A stretch of DNA of 64,000 bases from Siphlonurus alternatus (lineage: Eukaryota > Arthropoda > Insecta > Ephemeroptera > Siphlonuridae). Below the pieces are notes generated by a model, which saw nothing but the letters and a program-made list of their open reading frames with translations, was not told where the DNA came from and did no database searches. The DNA is taken from positions 4,103,501-4,167,500 of the forward strand of contig OX463782.1 of the NCBI GenBank assembly GCA_949825025.1, in the 5' to 3' direction. Positions within the stretch are counted from its first letter, which is position 1, and every line of letters starts with the position of its first letter. Positions 39,640 through 51,786 of this stretch are shown in pieces. A program made the translations under genes and the position numbers.

Positions 39640-41420
39640 CAATGGTCTTATGACTCTTATGGAGACGCCCCCTCCCTCGTAATATCGGTTCTGAAACAGA
39701 GATAATTAGTTAATTAAAATATATTAAATTTAAGTATTCACTACCATCAGTTACATTTTTGACATTCTCAAATACGAATAATTGGCTGTACTGTCAATAC
39801 TCAATAGTAAAATTTATTTGCACGAATTACATCGTGTTGAATATAACACGTTATATATTAACCAAAATTGCCATCATATGCTGAGTCGGCGCTTTTGTAT
39901 ATACAACATTAGCAGATCATCTACATATATATTTGCTCTGTTTGCATTCACGGTATCTTAAGTGTACTCAATTTTACGAATCTAAAGTAGTAAGTAGGTA
40001 GTTGTAAAATTTACTTTTGACAAGAAATGTTTATGTGAATTGTAGAAACGTACATGATAATAAAATTGTACTTTACATCCTTGTATTTTTATTGTTTAGT
40101 GAATGCTGATGTCATTTTATTAATAAATGATGAAAGTATTACATAGTACGTATAATTTAATATTCATTTGCATATTTATGTTAATATACGTATAGTAACT
40201 AATATATAATTATATAGTAAACATAAGAAATGAATAACATTATAAATGTATTGTATGTTATTATTATATAATATTTTAATGTAGAAATATAATATTTTAT
40301 CTTAATTTTTAAAGTACAAAATTCAATAAACGATGAAGTAGTAAATTTATAGCAGATTTTGTGGTAATATGTCTGGAAAAAGAACTATTTCTTAATCCAT
40401 GTTTTTAATTAATTCTTATATTGTTGTTTTCTATAAAAGGAACGTTTAATTGCACGTACAATTGCCACATGATATATATCTGGGTTTTGGTGTTGCTTGC
40501 ATGTGCTTCGTATACATTTGCACGTTTATATGCAGTATGATTGTACTTGCTTCATGGCATGAAAAAATAATTATTCTTGCGGAATAGCTAAAAAAATACA
40601 GATAAGCATTTTTTTATAAATAATATTAATTTTTATTAGCTAATTAGGGTTTTTTAAACTTTAAAAAGTAGAGGTGTCCGTCCTGACTGAGGATTTCCAC
40701 GGTTCCCTCAGTCTCAACTCTAATGTTGTTACGCGTAACAGCCATCTTTTGTGAATAGTTTCCTATAATATTTAAACTTGAGTATTGGTTTTATTTTTAA
40801 ACTTTTCACTATTATTCAGTAAACATTTCTTAGAGATCTTTTCCATGTAAGCTGGTAAAAGCTTCAAGGCAATTCGTAACAGCTCTAACGTCTGATGCCG
40901 CATTTGTTCGCAGTTTCAAGATGAAAAAATTTGCATGCACAAGTTTTAAAGTTGTAAGAAAAGTATACATATTCTAGTGATCCGTCTCCTAAAAAACCCA
41001 CGAAGGTAGTTTGAGTATCGAGTTGTAAAACTTGAAATGAAATTTACACTTTCTTGGTCTGATAGTTACAAAAGAGAAAAAATGTATACAAATTTTCAAT
41101 TTTGGGAGAGGTAAGAAAACCTAACTTCAGCTCAGTTTGTGGTGTTGGATGAAATGATATGAGTACCAAAAAAATATATATTTCTTTGTTTACGTAAAAT
41201 TGATAAAACTATTTATTTTATTAGTATTTTAAATTTGAATGTAAAACCTGCGCATGTATTAAAGTATTTTATTATAATTTAAGTAAGCTCTGTCTAGTGG
41301 ACATTATTGGACATCAAGTTAATTTATTTTTTAATTATTGAGGCCTTTTGAACCCCCTAACACCTTTAGAATCAATAAAAAGGTTTCTTCCAGCATTTTA
41401 ATTATAATTACTTCTGAATG
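39640..41420. other. AT-rich intron, retroposon-like fragment at 40678-40720
   Basis: GTCCTGACTGAGGATTTCCA with CGGTTCCCTCAGTC is the inverse of a sequence at ~46630-46670 (ACCATGGAAACCTCAGTCAG). Nothing else is recognised. Confidence 0.5.
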
Positions 41421-41429
41421 ACCCTTTAA

Positions 41430-41794
41430 GGTAGAGATAATACGGATCAGCTGGCCCAATGCTAAAAAAATCCCATTCATAAAAATTATGAAAAAAATTT
41501 AAAATGTTCTCCTCTACATCCCCTATCAGTAGGTAAAATATCAGGTATACAAAAACGAGCTAGTTTTCGAGTAATTAATTTTTAAAGTTCTCTAATTTAA
41601 CATGGAGAAATGGAACTTCCATGTTAAATTAGTCAACTTTAAAAATTAATAACTCGAAAACTAGCTCGTTTTTGTATACCTGATATATTACCTACTGATA
41701 GGGGATGTAGAGGAGAACATTTTAAATTTTGTTCATAATTTTTATGAATGGAATTTTTTTAGCATTGGGCCAGCTGATCCGTATTATCTCTACC
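41430..41794. mobile_element. 365-bp palindromic MITE with TTAA target duplication, copy 1
   Basis: TTAA lies immediately outside both ends (41426-41429, 41795-41798). Ends GGTAGAGATAATACGGATCA and TGATCCGTATTATCTCTACC are exact inverses, and arms of ~165 bases continue to a centre at GGAGAAATGGAACTTCC. TTAA duplications are the hallmark of piggyBac-type transposition. There is no coding capacity. Confidence 0.92.
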
Positions 41795-42383
41795 TTAAAA
41801 AAAAGCACTAAAAACGAAGTTCCGTAAACAGTTCTCTCTCTTTTTTTTTTTTACTAGCACCTATTCCATCTAACACCACAAACATAACGTTTATGCTTTC
41901 CCGCATTGTACTGTACATTTTGGTGAGAACATTATTATGATATCATCGATTAGTTGCGCGAGACTCACACCTGTGATTGATTTGATTGGCTCAATGACGT
42001 CACCAGGTAAGACGAGTGCAAAGCTTGGTAAAGGTAACTATAGACTCACGGTAGCATGCAAGTTCACTGGTTACATTAAATTATCGTGCAGCTATCGTCA
42101 ACTGTCATAAGTAACCACAGGAGAATATTTTAAACTTTTTATCTGAAAATCAGTGTCACCTTTTTAAATACACATGACTTAGTTTTTATTTACAAAATTG
42201 ATAATAGATGTTTTAGATGATAACTGTCTATTGTTTTTATCTATTTGAGAATTTTTATGTTGAAAGTGAAGAACTGGTAATGTTTCTTCTCTTGGACCCA
42301 AATAATTCAAATAAGAGTTGAATAATAACGGAAAAAATAGACAGTGGAATTGTTAAATAATTATAGACGGGACAATACATTAA

Positions 42384-42725
42384 ACAATAGACAACTTATA
42401 TGAAATTTTTTTACTAAAAAAATGAATAGAGGGTACCAAATTATGCTACTCTGAATTTTTTCAGATATTTTTTTAGTCCTGGAACTATTTTTAAAAAATT
42501 ATTGAAAGTGCGGCCACGCCCCCTGAAGGCGTCAATAGGTGTTTTTGCCCTATCCTTTTTATTAAGGCTCCAGGGGTGCTAACATGACTTAGAGAACTTC
42601 AATAATTATTTAAAAATAGTTCCGGGACTCTAAAAAATCTGAAAAAATTCAGAGTAGCATAATTTGATACCCTCTTTTTATTTTTGAAATACATTTTTTT
42701 TCGTAAGTTGTAAGTTGTCCATTGT
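42384..42725. mobile_element. MITE, ATGCTACYCTGATTTTTTC family, copy 4 (best preserved)
   Basis: ACAATAGACAACTTATATGA at the left is inverted at the right as AAGTTGTAAGTTGTCCATTGT (trimmed). The arms include GAGGGTACCAAATTATGCTA and TAGCATAATTTGATACCCTC. A GC-rich centre carries GGCCACGCCCCCTGAAGGCG. Confidence 0.87.
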
Positions 42726-42740
42726 ATAATGGTTCTTTAA

Positions 42741-43078
42741 AGGCATACAGGCCTCAAATTACAAATTAGACAGTCACCAAGTGGGTTTAGAGTAAATAAT
42801 TAACATTCGCATCATTTCTTTCCACGCGTGATGCATCCGTGCGAAGTCGCAGTTCAAAGTAAGAAATTTAGTCCTTGATGACGTCACGAAGTCCTTGATG
42901 ACGTCACAACTCAATGCTAATCGGTGCTAGCTGTGAGTTGTGACGTCAGCAAGGACTTTCTTTACAGCGCGACTTCGCACAGATGCACCGCGCGCAGGTA
43001 AAAATAATACGAATGTTGATTATAAACTTGAGCAACACTTAATGTCTGTCTAATTTGTAATTTGAGGCCTGTATACCT
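42741..43078. mobile_element. 338-bp palindromic MITE with TTAA target duplication
   Basis: TTAA flanks both ends (42737-42740, 43079-43082). Ends AGGCATACAGGCCTCAAATT and AATTTGAGGCCTGTATACCT are inverse. The GC-richer centre contains several TGACGTCA words and CGAAGTCGC/GCGACTTCG pairs. It lies about ten bases right of the element ending at 42725. Confidence 0.92.
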
Positions 43079-43085
43079 TTAAGAG

Positions 43086-43960
43086 AAATTTGAAGCATTG
43101 ATTTCCATATTATTATACTGCAATGTAGAAAGACTTCATGACGAAAAAAGCAAAAATGTTATTTTAACCTCTTTTTAACGTTCATGTTCTTTTTTTTTTA
43201 AAAAAAAAAACTAAGAACATTTTAGTGTACGATTGTGATAAATGTACAATTATATTATGATCTTCTCAATCCGATTAAAAATCATATTTCCATATATTTT
43301 GTTTAATTCCTTTTTAATCTTTTTATTACTCATAAAAGTAATAATTTTTTATATAAAAAAGTCACTTTGATTTCTGATAAATGAAAAAAAAAAAAAAAAA
43401 AAGAGAGATTGCATAAAAGGTATTAAACAACGTATTAATGGGAACCAAGCGATAGATTTCACAGTTATAATAATATAGTAAATAAATTAAAAAATCAACG
43501 TAAAGATTCTAACATATTACATATTTTAATAAAAGTAATGCTTTGATAATTTAATTAACTTCTTTTTACGGTTTTAAAGATACTTTTCTAAATTTTACTT
43601 TAAAAAAAAATCTAATTTATATAATTTTATGTTAATTAAATTTTGTTTTGAACACTAAAAGTGTAATTTTTATACCCAAATGTATTAAGTAATTAAAAGT
43701 TACACCAGTAATTACATTTGAATTCTGTCTGCAAAGCTTCTATTCCTAGAAATTACTTTGACTTTGTGATTCAATTTCCTCTTCTGACTTTGAAGTGCTC
43801 AACTACAATAATTTAATCAACAAATGTACACTATGAAGCAACAACACCAGAGTTGCCATTTTATCAGGTCTACGTCTATTGTGATGAAACGTAGAACGTT
43901 ATCTAGAATATAATAACTTTCATTTCAATTTAAATTCTTTGTTATAAATAAAACGAGAAA
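43086..43960. other. Featureless AT-rich stretch
   Basis: Poly-A/T runs only; no gene or element recognised. Confidence 0.7.
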
Positions 43961-43966
43961 ACTCAC

Positions 43967-44300
43967 TCTAAATTTTTAGGTACTTACTCGAAAAACAATT
44001 TTTGTACTTTTATTGATTCTCTTTTCAGTACAAAATTTCTACTTCTAAAGATGAAGTACTTATGTGTGAAAAGTACTAGTTATTGGATTCATTTAAATAA
44101 ATAAATAAATAAAATCGTCTTTATTGAGGGCGGGATTTAGGCCATTAGGCCCACTCTTCCATCCAACCCATTCATTCATTTAATGTAACCCATTTAATGA
44201 GTTAATGAACCCATTCATTTAATGTACTGATTCCATACAGTAAGATCAAATTAATTATATTGAAGTCAAATTCAGTATCTAATATTTAAGTGTGTCTTTT
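43967..44300. mobile_element. Remnant of palindromic MITE (12359/17134 family) with retroposon tail inserted
   Basis: CTCTAAATTTTTAGGTACTT and GATTCTCTTTTCAGTACAAA resemble the left arm of the 17134 element, and CAAATTCAGTATCTAATATT its outer right arm. Between them an (AAAT)n run followed by CGTCTTTATTGAGGGCGG (44098-44165) looks like a minus-strand LINE 3' end. Confidence 0.5.
44098..44165 (-). mobile_element. Probable LINE 3' end fragment
   Basis: On the minus strand this reads GGGCCTAATGGCCTAAATCC, then CGCCCTCAATAAAGACG and a terminal (ATTT)n run: a 3' UTR ending in a short tandem tail, as many arthropod non-LTR elements do. No reverse-transcriptase coding remains. Confidence 0.5.
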
Positions 44301-44589
44301 GGTTACTAAAAATACCACTATATATAGAGATATTCAAAACAGTGTCATCTGCTTGTAAAGAAGAATTCTCAGAAAGCAAAAAGTGGAAAAATACACACTC
44401 ATATCAATACTAATTCATTTATATTTTAAATTATAATAATATACCAAGCAAAAAAAGAGAAGAATTTTTGTTATTTTTATTTTTATAAAATGCAATGTGA
44501 AATTATTAAAAATGTAAACGACATGAGTACAATTCAAAACAGTTCGAAAGTTATACCCCTGGCATCCCCTGATAAATATATATTTGTCA

Positions 44590-45330
44590 GCATTGTCAAA
44601 TGCCCACAGAGGCGTGGCGAACATACAAAAATTGGGTATGGCTTATTTTTTTTCATCAAAAATTACAAATCTGCATCTCTCTGTCTATATTAGAGATGCC
44701 TTTCAAATGATACAGTGGTAAATTTCACTGTAATTGTACATGATATTTAGTATGACGCCACTAGTATCTAATATTCAGTAGTGACTTCTAATAACGAATC
44801 AATCAGTACCTCACACAAAAATCTTCCTCTTGGTTCGTGGACCACAGACTATAATTGCTATATGTAAGGAGTTCTAGGAAGAAGTACAATCGAACATAAT
44901 CTCTCTTCATACACCATGACCATGCGATCAATGGACCATGGTGAGTAAATCTAGAGGCATATTTACAAGGTGTAACGCCTACCACGATCATAGCTACTGA
45001 ACTGTAAATAACATATATTGCTCATGAAGTAAATAAAGTACTTTATAGACCTCACGCGCGTGAGTGTTGAAAACTAATTTCTTGTATTGTTACCTTTTTT
45101 GGTTGAGATTAAAATCAGTTGAGTATTGATACTATAAAATTATTATTTTTATTAAACTATAGTTTATTTATGTTGTTTTCGTATAAAAGAAGGTATTTTG
45201 TAATATTGAAGTATTATTCGTCGGTACTTTTAAGGTTAATTGGAGGTGAAATTTAGCAACTTTAACAACCAAATTCAATTTGAAACGTTAACCTATTATC
45301 AATTAAATTTAACTTTTTTATATTTTTGAT
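44590..45330. other. AT-rich intron with fragment of the 58634 family
   Basis: Bases ~44605-44700 contain GAGGCGTGGCGAACAT and AATTACAAATCTGCATCTCT, matching the interior of the element at 58634. The rest is featureless. Confidence 0.5.
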
Positions 45331-45341
45331 TTCTCAGTTAA

Positions 45342-45525
45342 GGCGGATCGTACACAGACTCGCATTTCTGCGAACGTAAGTATGAAATCGTACTTTCCTC
45401 ATTTAGAACCGATTCTAAATTTCTTATCATACGAAGGCATACGATACGAAGCTGTGTGCGCATAAGTTCTTACTTTTTTTAAATCATACGCTGCGAAATC
45501 ATGCGATCCTGTGTGAGACAGCCCT
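45342..45525. mobile_element. MITE with TTAA flanks (TTAAGGCGGATCGTACACAG)
   Basis: TTAA at 45338-45341 and 45526-45529. Left GGCGGATCGTACACAGACTC is partly inverse to right GATCCTGTGTGAGACAGCCC. Inner words CATACGAAGG/CGAAGC and CTGCGAA/TTCGCAG are partly paired. Confidence 0.7.
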
Positions 45526-46104
45526 TTAAATCAATGATTTTAAAAGCATGATATTATTGCACCTTCCATTTATTGTGATATCTTGGTTACAGTTAAAATT
45601 TTTTCTCCTCTATAAAACATTAATTCATATTTCAACAGTATTTATTATTTCTGGACATGCAAGACGGTAGGAATAAGAAAAAAAAGCTAAATTAATGAAC
45701 CTAGTCACGTTTTTAAACCTTTTAAAGAATGTTTTACAATTTTCACACTCCCAGGACTTAAATTCCTTGTACTTTGCATACTTTCTTTAAAATAAAGTAT
45801 CAAAAACACTCAAATGACAAGTATCAAATCATGCCGTGATAAATTGATACAAATTAGTTTTAAGTTTCCCAGTTACTCGAGTGTAACAAGTTCAATGCTT
45901 TGATACCGAATATCTTGACCGTCTTGTGGTTTCAAGCCGGTCTTAATGACGTAACGTATCTTGTATCAGTTGGGGGGAGATCCATCACACGTGCGCGGTC
46001 CAGCGTGCAGCATCCCAGATAACAATCATCACGTGGTAATAGTCCGTGTGACGGGAGACCGTCGTGGGCGTCGGAGAACATTAAACAAATTGTCAGTTGA
46101 AATA

Positions 46105-46314
46105 AATTCACTTGTACCGTCGTCTCTCCTCGCGTCTAATTCCCTCCTATTTTGCACTATTTCCGAGAAAAAAAATGAGGGAGATGAAATTACGTCTTTT
46201 TTCCTCTTATTAAGTATAAAATGTTAAAAAAATTGTGTACATTTTATCTTTACTTTAAGCGAGGAAGAAATAAGACGTGTTTTTGAGGTGAAAATACGTA
46301 ATATTACGTATTTA

Positions 46315-46317
<3 letters not shown>
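46105..46317. repeat. Interspersed repeat next to CT tract
   Basis: Blocks CTCGCGTCTAATTCCCTCC, TTTTGCACTATTTCCGAG, ATGAAATTACGTC and GCGAGGAAGAAATAAGACG recur in the same order near 63100-63440 with about 80 percent similarity by eye. Both copies abut a CT/GA microsatellite. Confidence 0.65.

Positions 46318-46397
<80 letters not shown>
46318..46397. repeat. (CT)n microsatellite, 80 bp
   Basis: Uninterrupted CT dinucleotides. Confidence 0.97.
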
Positions 46398-46401
<4 letters not shown>

Positions 46402-46489
46402 ATCACTATGAAACTTATAGTGACGAAAATGACAATAAGTGCAAGAACGAAACTTGTATTTTTGTTCTTCAACTGCATGAACCCTGTTG

Positions 46490-46780
46490 CAAGGTACTGC
46501 AGTCACAAGACTGAATTTGACTTGCCGCCTCTTCGTGGACCTGACCTGGCATATTGCTGAGGGGTTTTGTGGGACCCTTTCAAACTGAGGCTGTCATGGC
46601 CTATAATAATCCATCCCAGCATTCACCTGGTTGTGACTGAAGAAACCATGGAAACCTCAGTCAGGATGGTCGGTGGAGGATAGAATAGAATAATTTCTTT
46701 ATTTAAATAGGTGGTGTTTGGCCATATATGACCATTCTTCCACATAATCTCTATAAAGTAATAATTAAATAATATAAAAT
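46490..46780. mobile_element. Retroposon-like fragment(s)
   Basis: ACCATGGAAACCTCAGTCAG then GATGGTCGGTGG has an inverted counterpart at 40678-40720. Bases 46682-46760 (ATAGAATAATTTCTTTATTT, then GGTGTTTGGCC and CATTCTTCCACAT) look like a minus-strand LINE 3' end. No coding region survives. Confidence 0.45.
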
Positions 46781-46799
46781 CATATTCAATTTTCCGAAC

Positions 46800-48770
46800 A
46801 AAACAATACTTATTATAAAAATTTTGTCCGCTTGAATTTCTTGCTGCAAAAATGTTAATAATCAACATGTTTAGTTATATAATCACCTTCCAGTTGCACT
46901 TTAAGTGTGTGTTATTTAGGAACCTCTACTTGTGAAAATAAGTTTAGCGGTATACTTGAAATCGAATGACCATCAGATTATGAATCGAATGCGCATACTT
47001 CTGCGTCATAATAATACTTAATTATAAATTTATGTGCTCCAATGCTCTTTGCTCCAGATGAATCGAATTCCTTTAGTGAATTGGCAGTATTATATAAAAT
47101 CAAAATACTGCGACACAAAAAATAAGGATTAGATCTAACCAATAACATCTATTAGAAAACATATATGTTTGGATGAATCTATAATATTGATATAAACCAT
47201 AGGTCACTTATACAAGATAAATAATTTGATATTTCTCTTTAATTTGATATAATTGATATATTAACTACGCATCTTACTCGAATAAATTATATGTCTCGCC
47301 ATGGCATGATGTCATACTTCAATTAACATAATTAAATTCAAACTTCATCATAGTAATTAAGTCATTTCTAAATGTGATATCAATTACGACAATTAAATTT
47401 TTAATACGTCAAGTAATTATTCATTATGACCTTAGGTCACCATATCAAGGTCACAGAGGTCAACACTGAGGTTTTTGCTACAGATATGAATAATATTACA
47501 GTTGGCACTTTTTTAATGTGAAATATACTCTAACAGATCTTACTCGTTAGATTATACCTGTATAGGCTATATGGCGCCTTATAGCTTCGAGATATGACTA
47601 GCTGTATGTCTGGATGGGATAAAGCAAAAGACGATCGCCATGCGCAGTCGAATCTACACGTAAACTAAGATTTGTAATACTGCAGCTTTTTATCAAAGCT
47701 TTCCTAATTAGCGTTAAAAGAAACAGTTATCTTTTAGCATTGCTGTTATCACAATAACCAGTGCAATTATACTGTTAGTTAAGTTGTTATCTTTAGAGCG
47801 GCAAAGAATAGTGTTATAACTTTTACAATGAATAAAAATTGTATTATATCAAGTCTTAATTATGCAGAAAATATCAGAACACCAATGATTATATTCATGT
47901 AATTTTTTAGTCTTAAATTTATTGATGATTTTGTTCTTACCATACAAGTTGTGATAGACTTATCAAGTCTTATGTTTCGCTTAATATCTGATAATTACAA
48001 TTTCTTTTTTACCTGTTTCATGGCTAATAATTATAATAATATTATATAATACGTGAATATATACAGTCAAGTATTAAAAACAAGCCTTCATGAAGTACCT
48101 CAGAGCCTGGCCGTCATTATCGCCTAGAAAGTATGCAAACTTCTCCACACGGTTGAAATAAAATTTGGATTTGTTGCTGATGTTGCCTGTACAGTTGTCA
48201 AAGTAAAAAATTGGAAATCATACGTTAGATTCTAACGCACGTATTCCAATTTTTAACTTTAAGAATTGTACATTTTTAGTTGATGAGCCACTTCCAAATA
48301 GTTCAATTTAGCAAATTTCGTGAATTTTGCAACATAATGCATGAATGTATACTATGCTGTTTAGTCAAATTATTTTCGTTTTTTTGCAATTGTTCAGTTA
48401 TTTTAAATTTCTATAAAATAATAACTGGAAAGAGTAAAAGATTATAAAAAAAATTACACTTCTGAACAAGTCGAATGTTACCCCACCTCTTATTATCTTG
48501 CAGTCTACAGAGAAACGTGAGCTCCTTTGGATAATGCACGACGATAGTTTTTTTCTCTCCCCCTTCTCTCAATTACTTGCAATGCACACAAATATAAATT
48601 TCCCCTTTCTGTAGTACCAGCTGATTAGTCGAAGGTAATATTTCATCTGTTTGAACATAATTTTCATTCTCTATTTGCATTATGGATCCAACTGTACTTG
48701 AAATCTAAACAATATACAATGAACTAAGATTTTAATTATCATATGATAACAGATTACATAAACATTATCA
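46800..48770. other. AT-rich intron with a nuclear-receptor half-site cluster
   Basis: Apart from the cluster at 47427-47462 I see no gene or repeat here. Confidence 0.6.
47427..47462. promoter_or_regulatory. Cluster of four AGGTCA half-sites
   Basis: TGACCT-T-AGGTCA (everted, 47427-47439) is followed by TCAAGGTCA (AGGTCA at 47448-47453) and AGGTCA at 47457-47462, giving a DR3 pair. AGGTCA is the core site of EcR/USP, HR3, FTZ-F1 and ERR-type receptors; TCAAGGTCA is the extended FTZ-F1/ERR form. Function is inferred only from site density. Confidence 0.45.
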
Positions 48771-48858
48771 CCAATGCTCCACTTGTCGGCACGCGCACTC
48801 CCGCTAATAGTGGAGGGGACCGCGCGGCGAGAGCGAGCAACAACGCTGAGAGCCGCTC

Positions 48859-48921
48859 AGTAGCCCGCTGTCTGTCGTGCGACCACCTCGATCTTTGGTG
48901 CTCTCCGGTCACTTCGCAAAG
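48859..48921 (+). promoter_or_regulatory. Candidate internal promoter and 63-nt first exon (TCAGT initiator)
   Basis: TCAGT at 48857-48861 matches the arthropod Inr, with A at 48859 as +1. The ~140 bases around it are GC-rich in an AT-rich background. The following 63 nt end at CAAAG|GTAGGA, a usable donor, and have no ATG-led frame of note. It lies on the same strand as the gene. It could be an alternative 5' UTR exon for a shorter isoform or a separate gene. No TATA box is seen. Confidence 0.45.
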
Positions 48922-48929
48922 GTAGGACA

Positions 48930-51780
48930 AAAAAGTGGAAACGTTTCTCATTGTAAAAAACTCGTCTGTAGAATTTTAGGGTTTCTGTTATATCGTCTCG
49001 TTTGTGGTGGATTTTATTAAGATTTTTTGAAAAATATATGATTTTTTTTATCAAGTCAAGATAGTATATTGACTGGCTTATAAGTGCGTAGGGTGTTCGC
49101 GATTGAAAATAATTAATTTATTGAAGAATGATTTGTATTTTTATACCATGCAATTGAGTTTTTTTTTCAATATGCACTTTTAATTTTAATATATTATACG
49201 TGCGAAAAATAAATGAATCATCAGAATTGTTTCTTTAATTAGGTTGATTAGGTTTTTGAATTTACACGCGTTAATGCAAAATGCAACGTTTTTATGTGCT
49301 TCATTGTATAGAAAAAATGACCAAATCGTATAAAAATATCATTGTATTTGCTCTTTTTTAATGGAAGTTTGAAATTAAAATACAATTTGTTCAATATTTT
49401 CATTCCTTATGGTTTACTTATGTTAAATATACATATAGAAGTGCAGTTCAAAACTTCCAAGTTTAAATTTTACGATTAAAAAAAAAATCAGTCGCATGCT
49501 TTCTTATCAATACTAAAAATGATAAGATTGCTTCCTGCCGCATTTCAATTTTTAAACATTATTTTGCTTCTACAAAATTCACTTGACTCATGCATTGAAG
49601 GATTTCCACAACTTTAAACTTGGACTTAATTGAAAGTAACTAACCTTTTCTTATTAAAATTAGTTAAATCATTGAAGTTTTCTTTGAAACAAGTTTATTT
49701 GCAAACAAATTATTAACAATTTACATGAAAATTTAACAAAATTTGGATAATTTAAAAAATCTAAATAATTACCTCCACTTTCTCTTAAAAAATATTAATA
49801 TTTCTACCCGTATGGTACATAATATTACAACATCTTTGCTTAATTATGCAAGAAACTTATTCTAAATATTGTTGTCTGAGGTCAATAATAGAGGTTGAAG
49901 CAAGGTCATTTGTTTAATAATAAAGGGTGGGTGCAGTGTATCTAATTTGCTATAAATATAGTAATCTCAATATATAATTATATATTGTCGGAGTAATATC
50001 TTTAACGGGCGTAACTCCGGTCGTATGATAATTTGGTGTCAGTTTCACATATGTGGGTAGTTCAACTTTGCATACGCGTCTATTGTTACCAGGTTCAATG
50101 ATATTCGTGCTAAGGCGGTGGCGAATATTTCAATTGTGAAGGCGTACGTATAATTTTTGCACGATATTTACTTATATGTTCGTGAATCTTTATTATAAAA
50201 ATAAATTCACGATGTATACGTAAAGAAAACTTGCTTTTGTTATGTAAATGGTACTGCATGGTGGATTTTCCAACTTTAACCTTAAGAGATGAGTTTTGAT
50301 AAGTTTTTTACTTTTTTAGGTCACTGATCTTTTACTTCATTTTTTTTTACGTAATATTTTTTAACATAAAAAGAGCAAAGAAGAAAAAAAAAAAAATGAA
50401 AGTAAATCAGCTCAACAGATGCAAAACAAGAAGATGTTTGTGGTAAAGATGAAATTCAATATTGAGAGATAGAAAAATGAGTCTTATCAGAGTGCAATTA
50501 TATTTTTTTGCATATGCGGATCTCAATTTTTATATGTTAATAAATTTAATAGGAGTAAATTAGCTCTGATGTACTATACTTACCTATTTTATAATAAATT
50601 GTCTATTTCTATTGCCTATTGTTGATTTCGGTTTACGAAGAGCTAAGAAAATAAAATAAAAAAAATTAAGATAACAATAATTTTAGCGTTAGTATCAAAT
50701 GAATTTGACGTCTATATTAACTTATATTTTATTTTCAATAGAGTGCACATTAATATAAAAGAAAATATTTTACACAGAGTTGGTATACTGTAATTTACAA
50801 TCCTATGCATGTATACAAAATACATTGGAATATCCTGTTTCCTTATTCCGTGTTTTGTTATCAACATGTTGCAGAAATAATGCCCTCGTTAAAAATCGAT
50901 AATGACGTCGTTCAGGTTTATTTATACCTTCTCGTGAACATTGTGTCAAGGTTTGCAGAAGGACGGATGAATTCTCGAGGGAGTTTCGACAATCAATGAA
51001 ATGCGTCACTTCGTTCGGAGGGTCAATATTTATTTTCAATTAAATAATAATAATACAATTGAAACGTTTTTGGATGGCAAACAATTCATTCTCAATAACG
51101 TCAAATTAAATATTTATTATTTTATTATTAGTGACATTTTATTTCTATGACAATTGCGAAACTATATTATTATTATTTTTATATGAGACTTGATGTAATA
51201 CATATTATTTTCCCTTCAAAGGAAAACATGTATATAATAATTATAATAAACAATTTTTTTACTTGATATAAAATGAAATACTGAGAAAATATTGCAACCA
51301 TGTGGAGTATAAAATAAATTTATTTAAAAAATTTATAATTTAATAATATTGTAATGTGTATTTATCGCTATAATTACATAATGTATGAAAGATTGTTTTG
51401 AAAATAATAACAATTATATATGACCACTAACTATAAAAACAACAAAATTTACGTTTACAATTACGTTTATTTTCTACGGTTAAAGATAATAAAATTACTT
51501 CTTATCAAAAAATGTAATTGCATTGTTTTTGTGGTCACACGTCATTTCCTGTCTGTTTATATAATTGTGACACATAAAAATAATCATAATTTTGAATACA
51601 AAAATAGAGCAGCTCTAAATACATGCATAAGGTGTTATTAAGAAGTTATCTAGAAAGATATACAGGTATAATCTTACTAAACAAGGTTATTGCCATTTAT
51701 TTAGACGGACGGGTGGTTAGTAAGAAACCGGACCTTTATGAATCGCGTCCAAAATTATATAATATCTCTTCAATAATTAT
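48930..51780. other. AT-rich stretch without genes
   Basis: Two AGGTCA half-sites (49879-49884 and 49903-49908) are the only notable words. No MITE or exon recognised. Confidence 0.65.
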
Positions 51781-51786
51781 TAATAG

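Noticed and set aside
45961..46227. 88-codon frame after a TCAGTTGG word, possible first exon
   Set aside because: The second half lies in an interspersed repeat shared with 63100-63440, and there is no clear donor; the initiator alone is not enough.
46288..46560. Frames over CT/GA microsatellites (Ser-Leu and Arg-Glu runs), also at 62837-63082
   Set aside because: Dinucleotide repeats give open frames on both strands; there are no splice signals or flanking coding sequence.
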